Source: Xylaria sp. FL1777 (taxonomy: Eukaryota > Ascomycota > Sordariomycetes > Xylariales > Xylariaceae). Taken from it: a stretch of 64,000 nucleotides of DNA. The DNA lies in assembly GCA_022578965.1 (NCBI GenBank), contig MU400563.1:124001-188000 (forward strand), in the 5' to 3' direction. The notes under the pieces are model-generated. The model saw only the letters and a list, made by a program, of their open reading frames with translations. It did not search any database and was not told the DNA's origin. The number at the start of each line of letters is the position of its first letter. The stretch's first letter is position 1. Both the position numbers and the translations under genes were made by a program. Of the stretch, positions 48,301 to 59,290 are shown piece by piece.

Positions 48301-48467
48301 TTGGCCTGAAAGACCAAGGCGCGCCCTACGATATCGTCCCTCGAGCGGAATGGATGGCTAGAGCAGTCTCGGCAGGGCTGCACCCTGGTGTTGCGGCACT
48401 CATCGATGGCATGGCAGAAGGCGGGGAGGAGTATCCTAAGCTCATCAAAGGCGCAAGTTCTCCTTGA
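39321..48467 (+). CDS. Highly reducing polyketide synthase KS-AT-DH-MT-KR-ACP-R
   Basis: Seven exons: 39321-40161, 40267-40709, 40781-41414, 41467-43824, 43881-46149, 46225-46934 and 46987-48467. They splice in frame to 2911 residues with introns of 52-105 nt. The KS domain has DTACSSS (Cys179), EAHGTGT (His318) and GHTEG (His361). The AT domain has GHSSGE (Ser638) and the DH has [11 protein letters not shown] (His968) and ELDACLQ (Asp1150). The C-methyltransferase has NILEIGAGTGG near 1420. The KR has GISRALG (2132) and QANYAAAN (Tyr2271). The ACP has IGLDSL (Ser2450). The terminal thioester reductase has [10 protein letters not shown] (2591) and YACTK (Tyr2742). No ER lies between MT and KR, so a trans-acting ER is needed; one is encoded at 30067-31432. 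The product should be a methylated reduced chain released as aldehyde or alcohol. Betaenone synthase Bet1 has this domain order. Confidence 0.96.
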
Positions 48468-49045
48468 TATTAGACGAGCTTATAGAATTACTTCGATATA
48501 GATGCAATTACATCACCGCACGATTATTATGCTAGTCAGTCCGACGAAACAGCGATGCACTGAACGATCTTGTGGCATTCTAGTGAGCGTTTCTCATTTT
48601 CTCGGCATCTACGTTGAGTGGACTGTAAATAGTATGGAGCTTACTGTTGCCGGATCTTAAAACATCTAGTCCTTGGGCTATGTAAATTAACTAATTATTT
48701 AGAGCATAGTAATATGTACTGTACACTGAAATGGAGCGATGAAACTATAGGTAGTGAACTTATCTCCCGATACAAGGAGATAAGCCGTAGCCTACGCATC
48801 CAAGTAGCTAACTGAATTATGCCTCGGGGAATAAGATGATCAAGAGAAACGCAATCAATTGAAGTAAATAAAACGACCGTAGCAATCCTCCGTGATGTTC
48901 TTGCTTTTCGTGAGGTGAGCCCTTCGCAATTCCGAACGGTACTTATACCCCTATTTTTCCTACGTGACTAAGCCTAGGCTTACTTACCTACTCAAAGGGC
49001 TAATTAGCCCATTCAACCACTCCATCTGTATGTGCCTAGTCTTAG
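48468..49045. other. Intergenic between convergent PKS and HET gene
   Basis: About 580 bp, AT-rich, holding two 3' ends. No gene seen. Confidence 0.6.
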
Positions 49046-50764
49046 CTAGACATCTCTACCAGCAATACCGAGAATTTGCAAGAGCATCGTGCCGAAATGC
49101 TCCTCTTCGCCCTGGAACTTCCGCATAACCGCGAAATACACATGGCGTATGGTGAGTGCGTAGTCAGGCACCACGACCGACTCCTCCGTCGCCATGCCAG
49201 ACAATGCAAAGACCTTATCCCTGAGATCCGAGCAGTGCCAGTCTCGGAAGATTCCGATCAGGGTTTGTAGGTGCGGGACCGGGGTGTCGGGATGTCTCCA
49301 ATGCGCTCGCTGCCATATCATGACGGCGGCGGAGCTGTGCAGGACCGTCATGTGGAACTTGTGGTGCGCGAACCAGTTGGCCTCTTCGACTGTTTTGAGT
49401 TTCAGATAGAGCTTCTCTAAGTCAACCCACGAGAAGTAGAGCGAGCCGCACCAGACGCTGATGTTGTTGGCGTGAAGGAGTTCTTGTATTATCCACATGC
49501 GTCTCCAGTATGGTCGTTCGCACAAGCTATGGAGAGCTTCGCCTTGCTGCCTTGTCCATAGCGGATAGTATCCTAGACCTCTTCGGCGGAGTAGTCTGGA
49601 CGCCTGTGCTGTCACGAACCGCATCGCTATGTCGCTGTTCTCGGCCTCTTGCCCAAGCCATACGTAGACCTTGGCGGCGTTTGCGTAGATCTGTTTCATA
49701 AGTCCAACCTGGTGGTTGCGCTCGTGGGTATTTGACTGATCGATGCAGATCGCATCAATCCAGAATAAGGTCGGCTCAGTAATTACTGAGCTCTGTAAGG
49801 ATAGAAACGACCAAAGATTCTCTCTGATGGCGAGCTGGACGTGGTTCGAGATCGCGATCTTCCGATTGATTGCCCCGTCACCCCACGTGTATGAAAGTGC
49901 AGTATACGCAGGACACGAGGACAACTCTGCGCAGGTGAAAGAGCCAGTGATTCTGGAGGCTGTTGTTCTCGGATCCAATCGGAATAAGCGAATCTGTTGA
50001 CTGTCTAGGACAAATCCACGATAGGGCGACGAAGGTTGTCCTCTCGGTAAGCTCGGAGGTGGAATGAGAGACTTCTTTCTGCTAGTTTTAACTGCTCTTG
50101 CTCCAATTTTCGCTATTTCCGGTCCCCATTCATTTTCAATCTGACGGCATCTCATAGCTTCAAGGACTAAATCTGAAAGTGTTTTCCAAAACCCCTTCGC
50201 TGCTTGTGCTTCCCTTTCGAGCCTAATATTAGCGTCTCGCAATTCTTCACTTCTCATCCGGTGGCCGCCGTCATGGTCTTGGTGCCGAAGACAGCCTTTC
50301 ACGCCGCACGGCCTCCAAATTTCATGCGAAGCCCCATGGCCGCTTGGTAGCACACAATCCCTCACGGGACAGGCAGCCCACGGTAGTTTTATTGGAAAGC
50401 GGCTTTTTTCCTCAAACCAGGAGGCCTCCCCAATCACGAATGGTGTCATGGGCGGGATATCTTCGACCCAAGTCAAACCAGAGTAGTTGACATCGTATCG
50501 TGACACGAGATTGGTTTGTCTAGGGCTTGCCTTTATCATATTCATTCTCATTTGCCTTATCGTCTCCATCCTCCTTCGATCTGCCGCCTCCTGCTTGATC
50601 CGCCTCTGCTCTTCATCTCTCGCATTGGCTATCATCCCTATCCAGGGTGACTGTTCCGCCTCCTCCCACCTTAGATGTATATGCATATTCCTGTCCATTC
50701 GCGCAATCTTCTCTTTCCGGTATCGTGAGCGCGAAAACCTGGACTGGGAGTGATGAGGAGACAT
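49046..50764 (-). CDS. HET-domain (heterokaryon incompatibility) protein with tandem Cys/His repeats
   Basis: A single exon of 572 residues. The HET domain covers roughly residues 280-440 with YTALSYTWGD, LFWIDAICIDQSN, VYVWLG and ERPYWRRMWIIQEL, followed by DLRDKVFALSGMA. HET proteins trigger cell death or growth arrest in fungal non-self recognition, often as the executing domain. The N-terminal 270 residues are unusual: a basic, Met/Arg-rich coiled region (about 45-80), then two adjacent C-x4-C-x5-H-x3-H units (132/137/143/147 and 153/158/164/168), possibly zinc-binding. The C-terminus ends about 25 residues after the last recognisable part. A donor-like GTAGAG near the stop leaves open a further exon. 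It neighbours a SIR2-STAND gene on the same strand. Confidence 0.88.
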   Translation of the reverse strand: MSPHHSQSRFSRSRYRKEKIARMDRNMHIHLRWEEAEQSPWIGMIANARDEEQRRIKQEAADRRRMETIRQMRMNMIKASPRQTNLVSRYDVNYSGLTWVEDIPPMTPFVIGEASWFEEKSRFPIKLPWAACPVRDCVLPSGHGASHEIWRPCGVKGCLRHQDHDGGHRMRSEELRDANIRLEREAQAAKGFWKTLSDLVLEAMRCRQIENEWGPEIAKIGARAVKTSRKKSLIPPPSLPRGQPSSPYRGFVLDSQQIRLFRLDPRTTASRITGSFTCAELSSCPAYTALSYTWGDGAINRKIAISNHVQLAIRENLWSFLSLQSSVITEPTLFWIDAICIDQSNTHERNHQVGLMKQIYANAAKVYVWLGQEAENSDIAMRFVTAQASRLLRRRGLGYYPLWTRQQGEALHSLCERPYWRRMWIIQELLHANNISVWCGSLYFSWVDLEKLYLKLKTVEEANWFAHHKFHMTVLHSSAAVMIWQRAHWRHPDTPVPHLQTLIGIFRDWHCSDLRDKVFALSGMATEESVVVPDYALTIRHVYFAVMRKFQGEEEHFGTMLLQILGIAGRDV

Positions 50765-51980
50765 TGTATAAAAACAACGGTAAGTGCAAATGGAGGTAAG
50801 ACGGAATACTCGGGGTAGCTAGTTCTCTGCGCCACCACAACTTTATGCCTAGCCAGTCTGCCTCCAATAAGGCAGCCACCTGAATATGCAGTTTTCGTTG
50901 TATAGCCTCAAACTTGATACTACCCAGCGACTCCGCATTCAACCAATTGCCGGGCCCTCTGTGCACATCCCACCGCATGTGCCCTTAAAAGCGGTGAAAT
51001 CAATAGAGTCGCATCTTGAGGCAGTGGCACCGGGCTTATTCGAAGGCGTCGGTCGGGAAGAGCTGCGGTATGATCGCATATTCACGATTAACTAATATTT
51101 CTGGATCGAGGGACCGAATGGGTGCTACCTTTGCTTCGTCGTGCAGGTCATCGGTCCGGCTAAAGTCTATCCGGTAAAAGGGGTAGGCCTTATACTTCAA
51201 ACCTATTGAAGAATATTTATCAGCGGAAACCCTATGTGAATATATGCCACCAAGACCAGTTCCTCAATCTTGAATATTCCCCTTCTCATGTAGGGGCAGT
51301 GGTATCTCCGAAGCCTCGGTCTCGCCCGATATCACGATCTTCTCTAAACCTTAGCGTATTTACCTACCAGAGTCACTTTCCCTGGACAAGTTGGCAGTCT
51401 GCCGACCATGATCAAATCGCGTCATCCCGACGACGAGCATGACTATCTCAGTGACACATTCAACTTGCGTTATGGTGATGTAGATACCAGCGACAACGGT
51501 GAGCGCCACACCCGCCGTACACAAGATAGATATCACGCCCCAGACGGGACAGAGCATAAGGAGGTGCGCACGCAATGGGGTTAAACGCGTGCGCCAAACA
51601 ACGAAAAATTACGGAAAAAACATGTGTTACATATCAAGTGCCTCGTCGCTCTGCGAACGAGGTTCCTCGGCAAAGACATTACTTTTTCGGACAACTAATA
51701 CAATCAAGACTAAAATACAGGTTCTGGTAGATCTAATACAATTGCTAGCAACGATAGATGGTGTCTACTTCAGAAATCGAACTAAGACTCCCCCTCCAAA
51801 TGGCCTCCCTATCAAACCTCAAGTCTTCTCTCAACTCGTAGTTCCATGCCTCCTAGGACGATGTCAAATTGAAGTTCCATACTATCTATGATCGCATGCA
51901 GTATCCTCCATACAGCTGATGGAGTGCAGAAAATAGTAATTATTTCTTTGTCCTCTCCCAACTTTTTAAGCAGATATAGC
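50765..51980. other. Intergenic between HET and SIR2-STAND genes
   Basis: 1.2 kb, upstream of the HET gene and downstream of the SIR2-STAND gene. Small frames (up to 130 codons on + at 51499) lack any motif and overlap opposite-strand frames. Confidence 0.5.
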
Positions 51981-54900
51981 TCACATCTTCTGCCTTTTCT
52001 TGTTCCCGCCCAACTTGCTGTCCTTTTTGGATCGTTTTCCCCCCGGGAGGACCTCGGTGTCGCCACTAGCGTCGTCAACAGCGTAATCACTGCCCTCATC
52101 GTCGTTGTGTTCGGAACCATCTTCCAACACACCTATCGCGATCTGCCCCAAATCATCGTCGCTCATAGTCTCTGCACCTATTACCTGGCCCAGGAGGTTG
52201 AGTCTCCAGTATACCCATCGGAAGCTACAAGAAAGCTCAAGTTAGTAAAACTATTCGCCGAAGCAAGTTTCTAGAGTTTAACTAAGCACTTACTTTTGGG
52301 CAGACGCATGGATCTCGGACATGATATCCTCACGGATGTTCGCGTAATACGCCAGGGTGGGGTCGTTCGTAAAGTGATCCCTAAGCCATTCCATCCTGGC
52401 CGTCCCTGTTGTTTCCCAGTTGACCGCAACTTCCACCCAATTGCTTGCAGACGATTTTGGAGTTTGTGATGCTTTTATTACCTTCTGGCCCCTTCTGGAC
52501 CTTTTTCCTTTCAGCGTTTTCTTGAGTCGTGCTGGCGGGTCAACCCCGACTGTGAGGGGGCTCTCAGCTGCGACAAGAATATGGAAATGCTCTAGCGATA
52601 GGCTGGTAATCGCTTTGATAAATCTTGAGTATGGGTTTTTTAGATTCCCCGGAAGCGTCTCCAGCTCGTCTATAATGAGGTATGTCTCACCAGGGGTCAC
52701 CGGATCTCCATGCTTAGGAGCAGGCGGCTTGTCGAGATCCTTGATGATCTCGATAAAGACCGCCTGGAGCTCGTCGTTTGTGGGTAATCTCGCTGGATGA
52801 TGTCTCGTGCACTCCGTGTAGAGGGTACGTAGGGAGTCGAAGACATTTTCTGGTGGGCAAAGCTGCGAAATAACTGTTCGCAGGAATAGATTTAAGTCAT
52901 ATCGCTGAATTTTAGGTACTTCAATGTGAGGATCGTATGTCGTACAGAAGAAATAGGCAAGTGAGTCTCGATTCCGTTTCCAAGCACCCAATCTGCAGTT
53001 CCTTAATGTATGATGGATGACGGAGGCGCAGAACATTGTTTTACCAAACCCCTCTACATATTATGACTCAGTTAGCCAAAAAAGCATGTAGTTTAAGGGA
53101 AGTACCGCTTACGTTCTCCCCTCACTCTTATGCGAGAAGGAGTGTTCATGGACCAAACATCTTCACTGAGCGTTACTTGCCGGTCAAACCTATTAGGGCC
53201 TTGAAGATTTAAGATATCGTTGAGAAATCCAGACTGGTTTATAGGCTCTAGCCACTTATGAATTCTCATTCGCTCCCGGTCCCAGGGTAATTCCGCGACT
53301 GTCGAGAATTAGTTGAGTCCCCGAAGCGTGTGATATCATAACTTACGATTGCCCTCCCGCCGTTCGGATGGGTCTAGAAGATCTTTTAGGAACCGTGGGA
53401 TGTCGTCAAAAGATTCACATCTCAAGTGAATCAGGGGTAACTGAGTTACCGGGTTCTGTTCACTACGCTGGAGCAGAATGTAGTGGCTTGCGCTGGTTCC
53501 AACGTTCCTCTCGCCGACCCAGTTAATAAGTGATCCGAAGTTTGGATCGGACAAACCACCACCACAGCCGACGAATAGAACAGTTTTCGTGTCTAAGATA
53601 TGCTGTAGTGTCTCTTGGACAACCTTGTCGTTCTTAACGCCCCAGTATTGCTCCGCGGACAGCACTATATGCTTTGGGTTCTTCCAGAATCCATGAGGAT
53701 GGAAGACGCCGGGTCGAGAACCTCGTCTGTATGACAATAGGGCTTTCGGGTCTGACGCATCAATGGAGTCTAGGTCACAGTGACTCTCCAGTAAGTCATC
53801 ATAATTTGTCGTGAATAGCAATGCGCCTTGTTGCTGAAGCAGCTTTATAGCGTCTAGTATTTCAACCTGATCTACATGGTCCTTATATAAGTTTTGGAAT
53901 TGAGCTCTTACTGAGAGAATAAATTAGTCTTGAGGCCATTGATAGAGACTGAGACGCGCTCAGGTAAAGTGCTCTAATAAGTGACAGCTAGATTTCCACT
54001 CACTCCACGTTGTCTCTAAGTCAACACGACTGGCCAGAAGTTTTTGGATTCTATTTGTGACACCCTCGCGGTCCGCCTCAGTGGGGTTGTTCTTCTTCAA
54101 TATCTCCCTGGCAGTGGCCAGGTCTGCTTTATTTATTGGCTGCGTAGTGAGGCCGGAAGCCTGATCCTCAAAATAATCCAAAGCATTCGACACTATTTAT
54201 AAAGTTAGTAGTTCCGTTTATGTATGCGCGGCGCCGTATTGGAGAATCAGAGCATGAAAGCTCTTCTGAGGATAGAATAAGCCAGGTAGAGTGTCCTGGC
54301 TGTTGGTAATGGTGTAAAGGATGTTTGGTAGCTTGGAATTACCTACTAAGTCCCCACCACGAGAGGCGTTGTGTTTGGCTCGGGGCTGAGTAGAGAGTTA
54401 CACCTGAGCCTACACAAATTGCTAAGCGGCCGTATTTGAGCTGCTCGCGAAGTCTCTGGATAGCCTCATTTTGTATTCGGAGCGATTCGGCTACCTTTCT
54501 TTTCTTATCTCGTTTTCTGGCTTCTCTCTCCTTCTTCCTCTGCTCTGGATCCTTATGTGAGTGTAAACTTAAAGAAGCTAGAGTGGACGCCGGAGAAGGT
54601 GACGAAGATTCGGAACTTTCAGCGAAAATCGCGGCCACCATTGCCACAGGGCCAGCAGTCGTAGATTTAGGACTCCCGAGGTCAGAGATTCTAGGACTGG
54701 AAGCTTTAGAGTTAGGTGCAGGACTGCAAGACCGAGCCTTAGAAGCTTGAGGATCAGGGCTCTGTGAGTCAGGTGACTGATCATCAAGAAGCTCAGGATC
54801 GGAATTACGAAGAGCTGGATCTTGAGGACTAGGGTCCTGAATGTCGGGCTCTTGCAGTTGTACGTCTTTAGTTTCTGAATTTTGAGGTTCAAGTTCTTCA

Positions 54901-55169
54901 GGATCGGGTCCTTTGGATTCTGGGTCTTGAGGATCATTATCTTCTTTGTCTGGGTTTCGAGGTTCTGCCTCTCCAGTATTAGAGTCTTTTGAGTCGGATT
55001 CTTGAGGTAAAGGGTCTTGATGACCAGAATCTGGAAGCTCTATATTCTTGGTCTCGGTGTTTTGCAGATCATGATCTTGCGATTCCGGCGTTGCGATTCC
55101 TGATGTTGGCTCTGGGCCGTAAAGAGAATCGTCACCTCCATCACTCTCTGCTATGGAAGAGCCAGCCAT
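51981..55169 (-). CDS. SIR2-STAND (NLR-like) protein with disordered acidic N-terminus
   Basis: Six exons, 55169-54347, 54192-54004, 53910-53347, 53298-53113, 53053-52294 and 52224-51981, splice in frame to 921 residues. Introns are 154, 93, 48, 59 and 69 nt. Residues 1-200 are disordered, rich in Asp, Glu, Pro, Ser and Gln, with a loose DPxxQDP-type repeat. A basic coiled segment follows (about 210-245). The SIR2-like domain shows ICVGSGVT, SWWGLMSNALDYF, FTTNYDDLLE, VFHPHG and VLFVGCGGGLSDPNFG. A compact P-loop NTPase follows with RGEQGFGKT (Walker A, 586-593) and YLIIDELETLP (Walker B, 713-719). The tail is Asp-rich then Lys-rich (KKDSKLGGNKKRQK), nuclear-signal-like. There are no WD, ankyrin or TPR repeats. 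SIR2-type domains on STAND proteins hydrolyse NAD+ in bacterial defence; a fungal immune role is inferred. Confidence 0.88.
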
Positions 55170-56332
55170 GATGGTTAAACCCTCTAAATAGTCGGCTAAC
55201 CTGTAGCCTTTATTTCACTCAAGAGAAAATATTAAGGGAATCCTCGTTGCTCCGAGAGAGAATAGTGCTTGTGAGGCTCTAAATACGTAAGATGAGTTCT
55301 AGTTGATCTCCGTGGCTGAACGAAAGTAGAGGTTTCCAAGTAACTGTGAGGGTATTACCTAGGTCTTGTCAGATATTTGCGACAAAGAAATACGCGTTTT
55401 GAATGTCTCACGGCTGGACCCGAAGTCGGTGTTCGAAAACAAAGACGCAGGATATCTCACTCAAATCAACCCACCGCATGCGGCGAACATTCCAGCGCAT
55501 ACCAGACTCCCGAAAACCATCCGATGTTAATTAGGGCTGTATTTCCAAGAACATTCAACTCTACAACATATATTTGGCTGTAATTACTCGACACTGCTTC
55601 GGGTAGTAAGTTTATGGGGTTTCACTCGATCAGATTAGTGATCGCGCAAGACCGCGAAAGATCGCGAATCCTCTGCACAAAAACTATGCAAATGTATGAG
55701 CAACACTGTTCGAGCTTTTCCCCTACCGCCAGGGATACACTTATACTAAGATTGAAACTAGGCTTGAAAACGAACTTCAGTACTATTGTTCACAACGAGC
55801 TATTGTCCCGGCTGCCTCCTATCTCGCAACGCAACCCACATAATCGTGGAAAGCGTGCTGATGATGCGAGATTGCATTGTGTATGTTATGGTAACTGAGA
55901 ATACTTGACGAGGAAGACTCTCAACTGCTCGTGTATTTAAGCTCCAAGCTACACGAGGTGTACGCTTGCGGGCCCGGACATCAATGGAAAGATGACATCA
56001 TGTTCTGCATCCTGCTGCGAACCTAAGGGCTCTATAGTGTTTGTGTACAAACTGTATAGCATAAGATCGAATGGAATACAATAAGATTTAGGAGTTAGAA
56101 AGAAAGACCGATCAAATTATATGCTATTCCGCTGCTCATTACTAATGCTGATGATCCTACACGCGTCGGCAAAGAAATATCCAATATGCTTTAAGTTTGC
56201 AGCTACGAAGAGCAAAGTTAGCAAAAACCATGAAAGATCCTTAGATGATACCTTAGACAGGTGATATAAGCAGGTGACTGCAATCAAGCTTTGAGGAAAT
56301 GTTGTACCTACGCATAACAAATTGAGCTATGT
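55170..56332. other. Intergenic between SIR2-STAND gene and MFS gene
   Basis: 1.16 kb between outward-facing starts, with no motif-bearing frame. Confidence 0.5.
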
Positions 56333-58445
56333 ATGCCAAAGTGTAAACTACCAACCCATTCCCGTGAGCGTCGACGGCATTGGCAAGTTATGGCAGTTGA
56401 AGAGATTATGTTCAGGAATTCGGTTTGGAGTCGCGATAATCATGATATTACACTTTACAGCTTTAGTGAACTAGATACGCCATGGAACAACTTTGTCAAC
56501 AGAGTGTCACTCCCTGTGCCAGACCCCATATCAAAATTTTCGGCCGATAGCGACGATGATGGATATGATAATTTTGATGATGGGTACGTAGAATATTCTT
56601 CATCGCATCCCACGAGTTCACCATTATCCCACTTATCTCGACGTACAGAGAGGCACGTACCAGGACGAAACTCCGAGCCACCGCTACAGATATCACGAAC
56701 CTATATGGTAGTCCAGAAGCCCCGCATAGCTCCGGCACCACAGATTCGCAGCAGCAGTATATACGAAGAAAAGCCATCGGGGCAAGAACAGTCGAACTCC
56801 GCCATCCGAGACGGTATAGTACCACAAGAAAAACAGAACATATCACTGTTATCGGAGATCTTGTTCGTCGTAACAATATGCGCAGCTCAGTTATGTGCTC
56901 GTAGGTGGTCCTTTACAAGTAGAAAGCCAAGACACAGAGTTGACTCCGTGATAGAAGCAGGGATTGGCCAAACACTACCTATTATGAAGGGTGTGGGGTC
57001 TCAGTTTCACGTTGTGAACGCCAACAACCTCAGTTCCTCTATAGCAGCGTACGTCGTAGCACTCGGCACGTTTGTCTTGATTGCTGGTAGGATGGGCGAG
57101 ACTTTCGGCAACAAACGGGTATTCATATTGGGCTTAGCATGGTCGGCTGCCTGGTCCCTTATCATCGGCGCGTCTTTCTACTCGACCCAGTCTCTTTTCA
57201 TTATCAGTCAAGCTTTCCATGGACTAGGAGCCGCGTTGACTCTCCCAACTGGCCTGGCACTGCTGAGGGCAACACGTTCAGTCGGCGTCCGCAAGGCAAT
57301 CATATTTACTTTTTATGCCGGAATGTCGCCTATTGGCCTCATAGCAGGAGCACTTGGGGCGAGCATTCTGGCCAAGTTGACATGGTGGTCTTGGGTATAC
57401 TGGGCACATTCTATAACGCTCATCATACTCGGGACTATCAGTTGTTTCACGATCCCCTCGGCTCCTCAGACACACAGCCCAGTATTTGGATGGCGTACGG
57501 TGATTTTGGAACTCGATCTGCCTGGGATGATAACTGGTAGCACTGCCCTTGGGCTCTTCGGCTTTTCCTGGAGCCAGGCCCATGCAGTTGGGTGGCAGCA
57601 GGCGTATATCGGGATCATTCTGATCATGAGTCTCTTACTTGCAGCATTATTTGTGATGATAGAAACTTGCTACGCCCCCAAACCTCTGATTCCGTACTCG
57701 GCGATGTCGTGGGAGGTATTCTGGATCCTTGTGGCTATAGGCTGTGGGTGGTCATGTTTCGGCATCTGGGTCTTCTACGGCTGGCAATTTGTCGAAAGGA
57801 TCCAGTCAACATCGCCAATAGTGGTGAGTTGCACCGGGATAGAGTTGAGTCCCGTTTGGCTGACAAGGCTGTAAATAGACTACGGCATACTTCGCTCCCA
57901 TGGCAGCAGTGGGTTGCTGCGTCGCGGCGGCAACGCGATTCGCACTCCATCGAGTCGGACTGTACGCGATGTTTTGCGCCGCCATGATGAGCATCACGGT
58001 AGGCGGCGTGGTCACGTCGACAATACGAACACGGCAGACTTACTGGGAGCAGCTGTTCATAAGTGTACTATTCATGGCATGGGGCCTGTACACGAGCGTG
58101 CCTGTAGCTACGTTGATAATTTTGAGGATGGTAAACAAGAAGCACGGCGGCATAGCAGCCACCCTGGTCTGCATGACTACGTACTACAGCATAGGGCTGG
58201 GTCTAGGGGTCGCGGGGACGGTGGAAAGGAGTGTCCTGGGTGGTAGATGGACAATGCACAACAGGCTCAGAAGCTATAGGGCGGTGTATTGGACAAGCAT
58301 CGGCTTGGCGGGATTTGGCTTCGTGGTTTGCCTGGCGCTGGCGTGGGTGTCGAGGTTGAGGCTGGGGATGACGAATAGCCCTAGGCGAGACGAGCGGCCG
58401 TGCAGTGATTGCGAGCATCGAGGAGGAATTGGAGGGTATCACTAG
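56333..58445 (+). CDS. MFS drug-efflux type transporter (ATR1/DHA14-like)
   Basis: Exons 56333-56900, 56955-57823 and 57879-58445 (introns 54 and 55 nt) give 667 residues. The first intron joins LCA to QAGIGQTLPIMK and so restores the family motif. The membrane part has GRMGETFGNKRVFILGL (loop 2-3 motif A), many helices and a second half running to residue about 640. The N-terminal 180 residues before the first helix (LLSEILFVVTICAAQL) are long and hydrophilic; starts at 56390 or 56408 would give a shorter tail. The family exports drugs or small metabolites. It lies 8 kb beyond the PKS, behind two recognition-type genes, so a link with polyketide export is possible but not shown. Confidence 0.85.
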
Positions 58446-59290
58446 AAGAATCAATATGGTGTTGCTGACGACTAATTCACGTTAATTACCAAGGCGCGAG
58501 AAAAGGGAGAGGGAGAATGTGTCTGCTTCCGGAAGTAGACAGTTGGCATGTGAAAGTGGTGGGTCTATAATACCCACATACTCACTCTGTGGCTGGCTTA
58601 GTCTTGGCACTGTATCTGTTTAGCCACAGATACTACATACGCAGTAGTACACGGATAGGTGCTGCCTATGTACCAACCAGAGCTGCGCCACATTATTGCG
58701 TAATGAAGTATGTCATAGGTATGACGTACCGGTACGTGTTTTAACCCCTCAGGCCACTCTTGCTTGGGCTCGAGCCCCTCGTTTCAAAAGGTGCTGCCTA
58801 CCTGTACATACACAAACTACACGATATCTTTTGTACCTACCGTAAGTAAGCGCGTTCCAGCCCAAGGTTGTGTTGTTAGACTACCTACAGTACCTAAGTA
58901 GTGTATGCGTCACCAGAAACCTACCTAGGTACTTACTGAGAACCTACTTAACTTAGATAGCATATGTGTACCTAGGTAACCTTTTTTGCCTGGCACATGC
59001 CCCTGGCACATGCATCTGTAGGTAAACATGATGCCCCATCAATCAATCAATCAATCATACCTAGGCCCACCTCTTCGGACCCCTCCTGTCTATTTCTGCC
59101 CTTAGATGCCTCTACTACGTAAGTACCTATATACTCTTCCTCCTTAGCTGTGTAAGTAATTTTAATAAAGATATCAACTCTGCAACCATCACCACAACAG
59201 ATATTCTCCCTTTTCACTTTTCATCTTGCCTTAGCAATCCTTTGTTTACCACGCTGCATCTTGGCTTATTTGCCCATATTTTGCATCACC
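58446..59290. promoter_or_regulatory. Intergenic with TACCTAGGTA cluster; promoter of the RRM gene
   Basis: 845 bp without genes. 58800-58985 is dense in ACCTAC/CTAGGTA words. A (CAAT)n run lies at 59038-59056. TC-rich sequence near 59130-59230 precedes the start at 59291, as in highly expressed fungal genes. Confidence 0.55.
59038..59056 (+). repeat. (ATCA)n microsatellite
   Basis: Four to five tandem ATCA units. Confidence 0.85.

Noticed and set aside
39321..48467. PKS as a PKS-NRPS hybrid
   Set aside because: After the ACP there is directly an NAD-binding reductase domain; no condensation (HHxxxDG), adenylation or thiolation motifs are present.
57278..57583. Minus frames under the MFS gene
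   Set aside because: Shadows of the transporter coding sequence.
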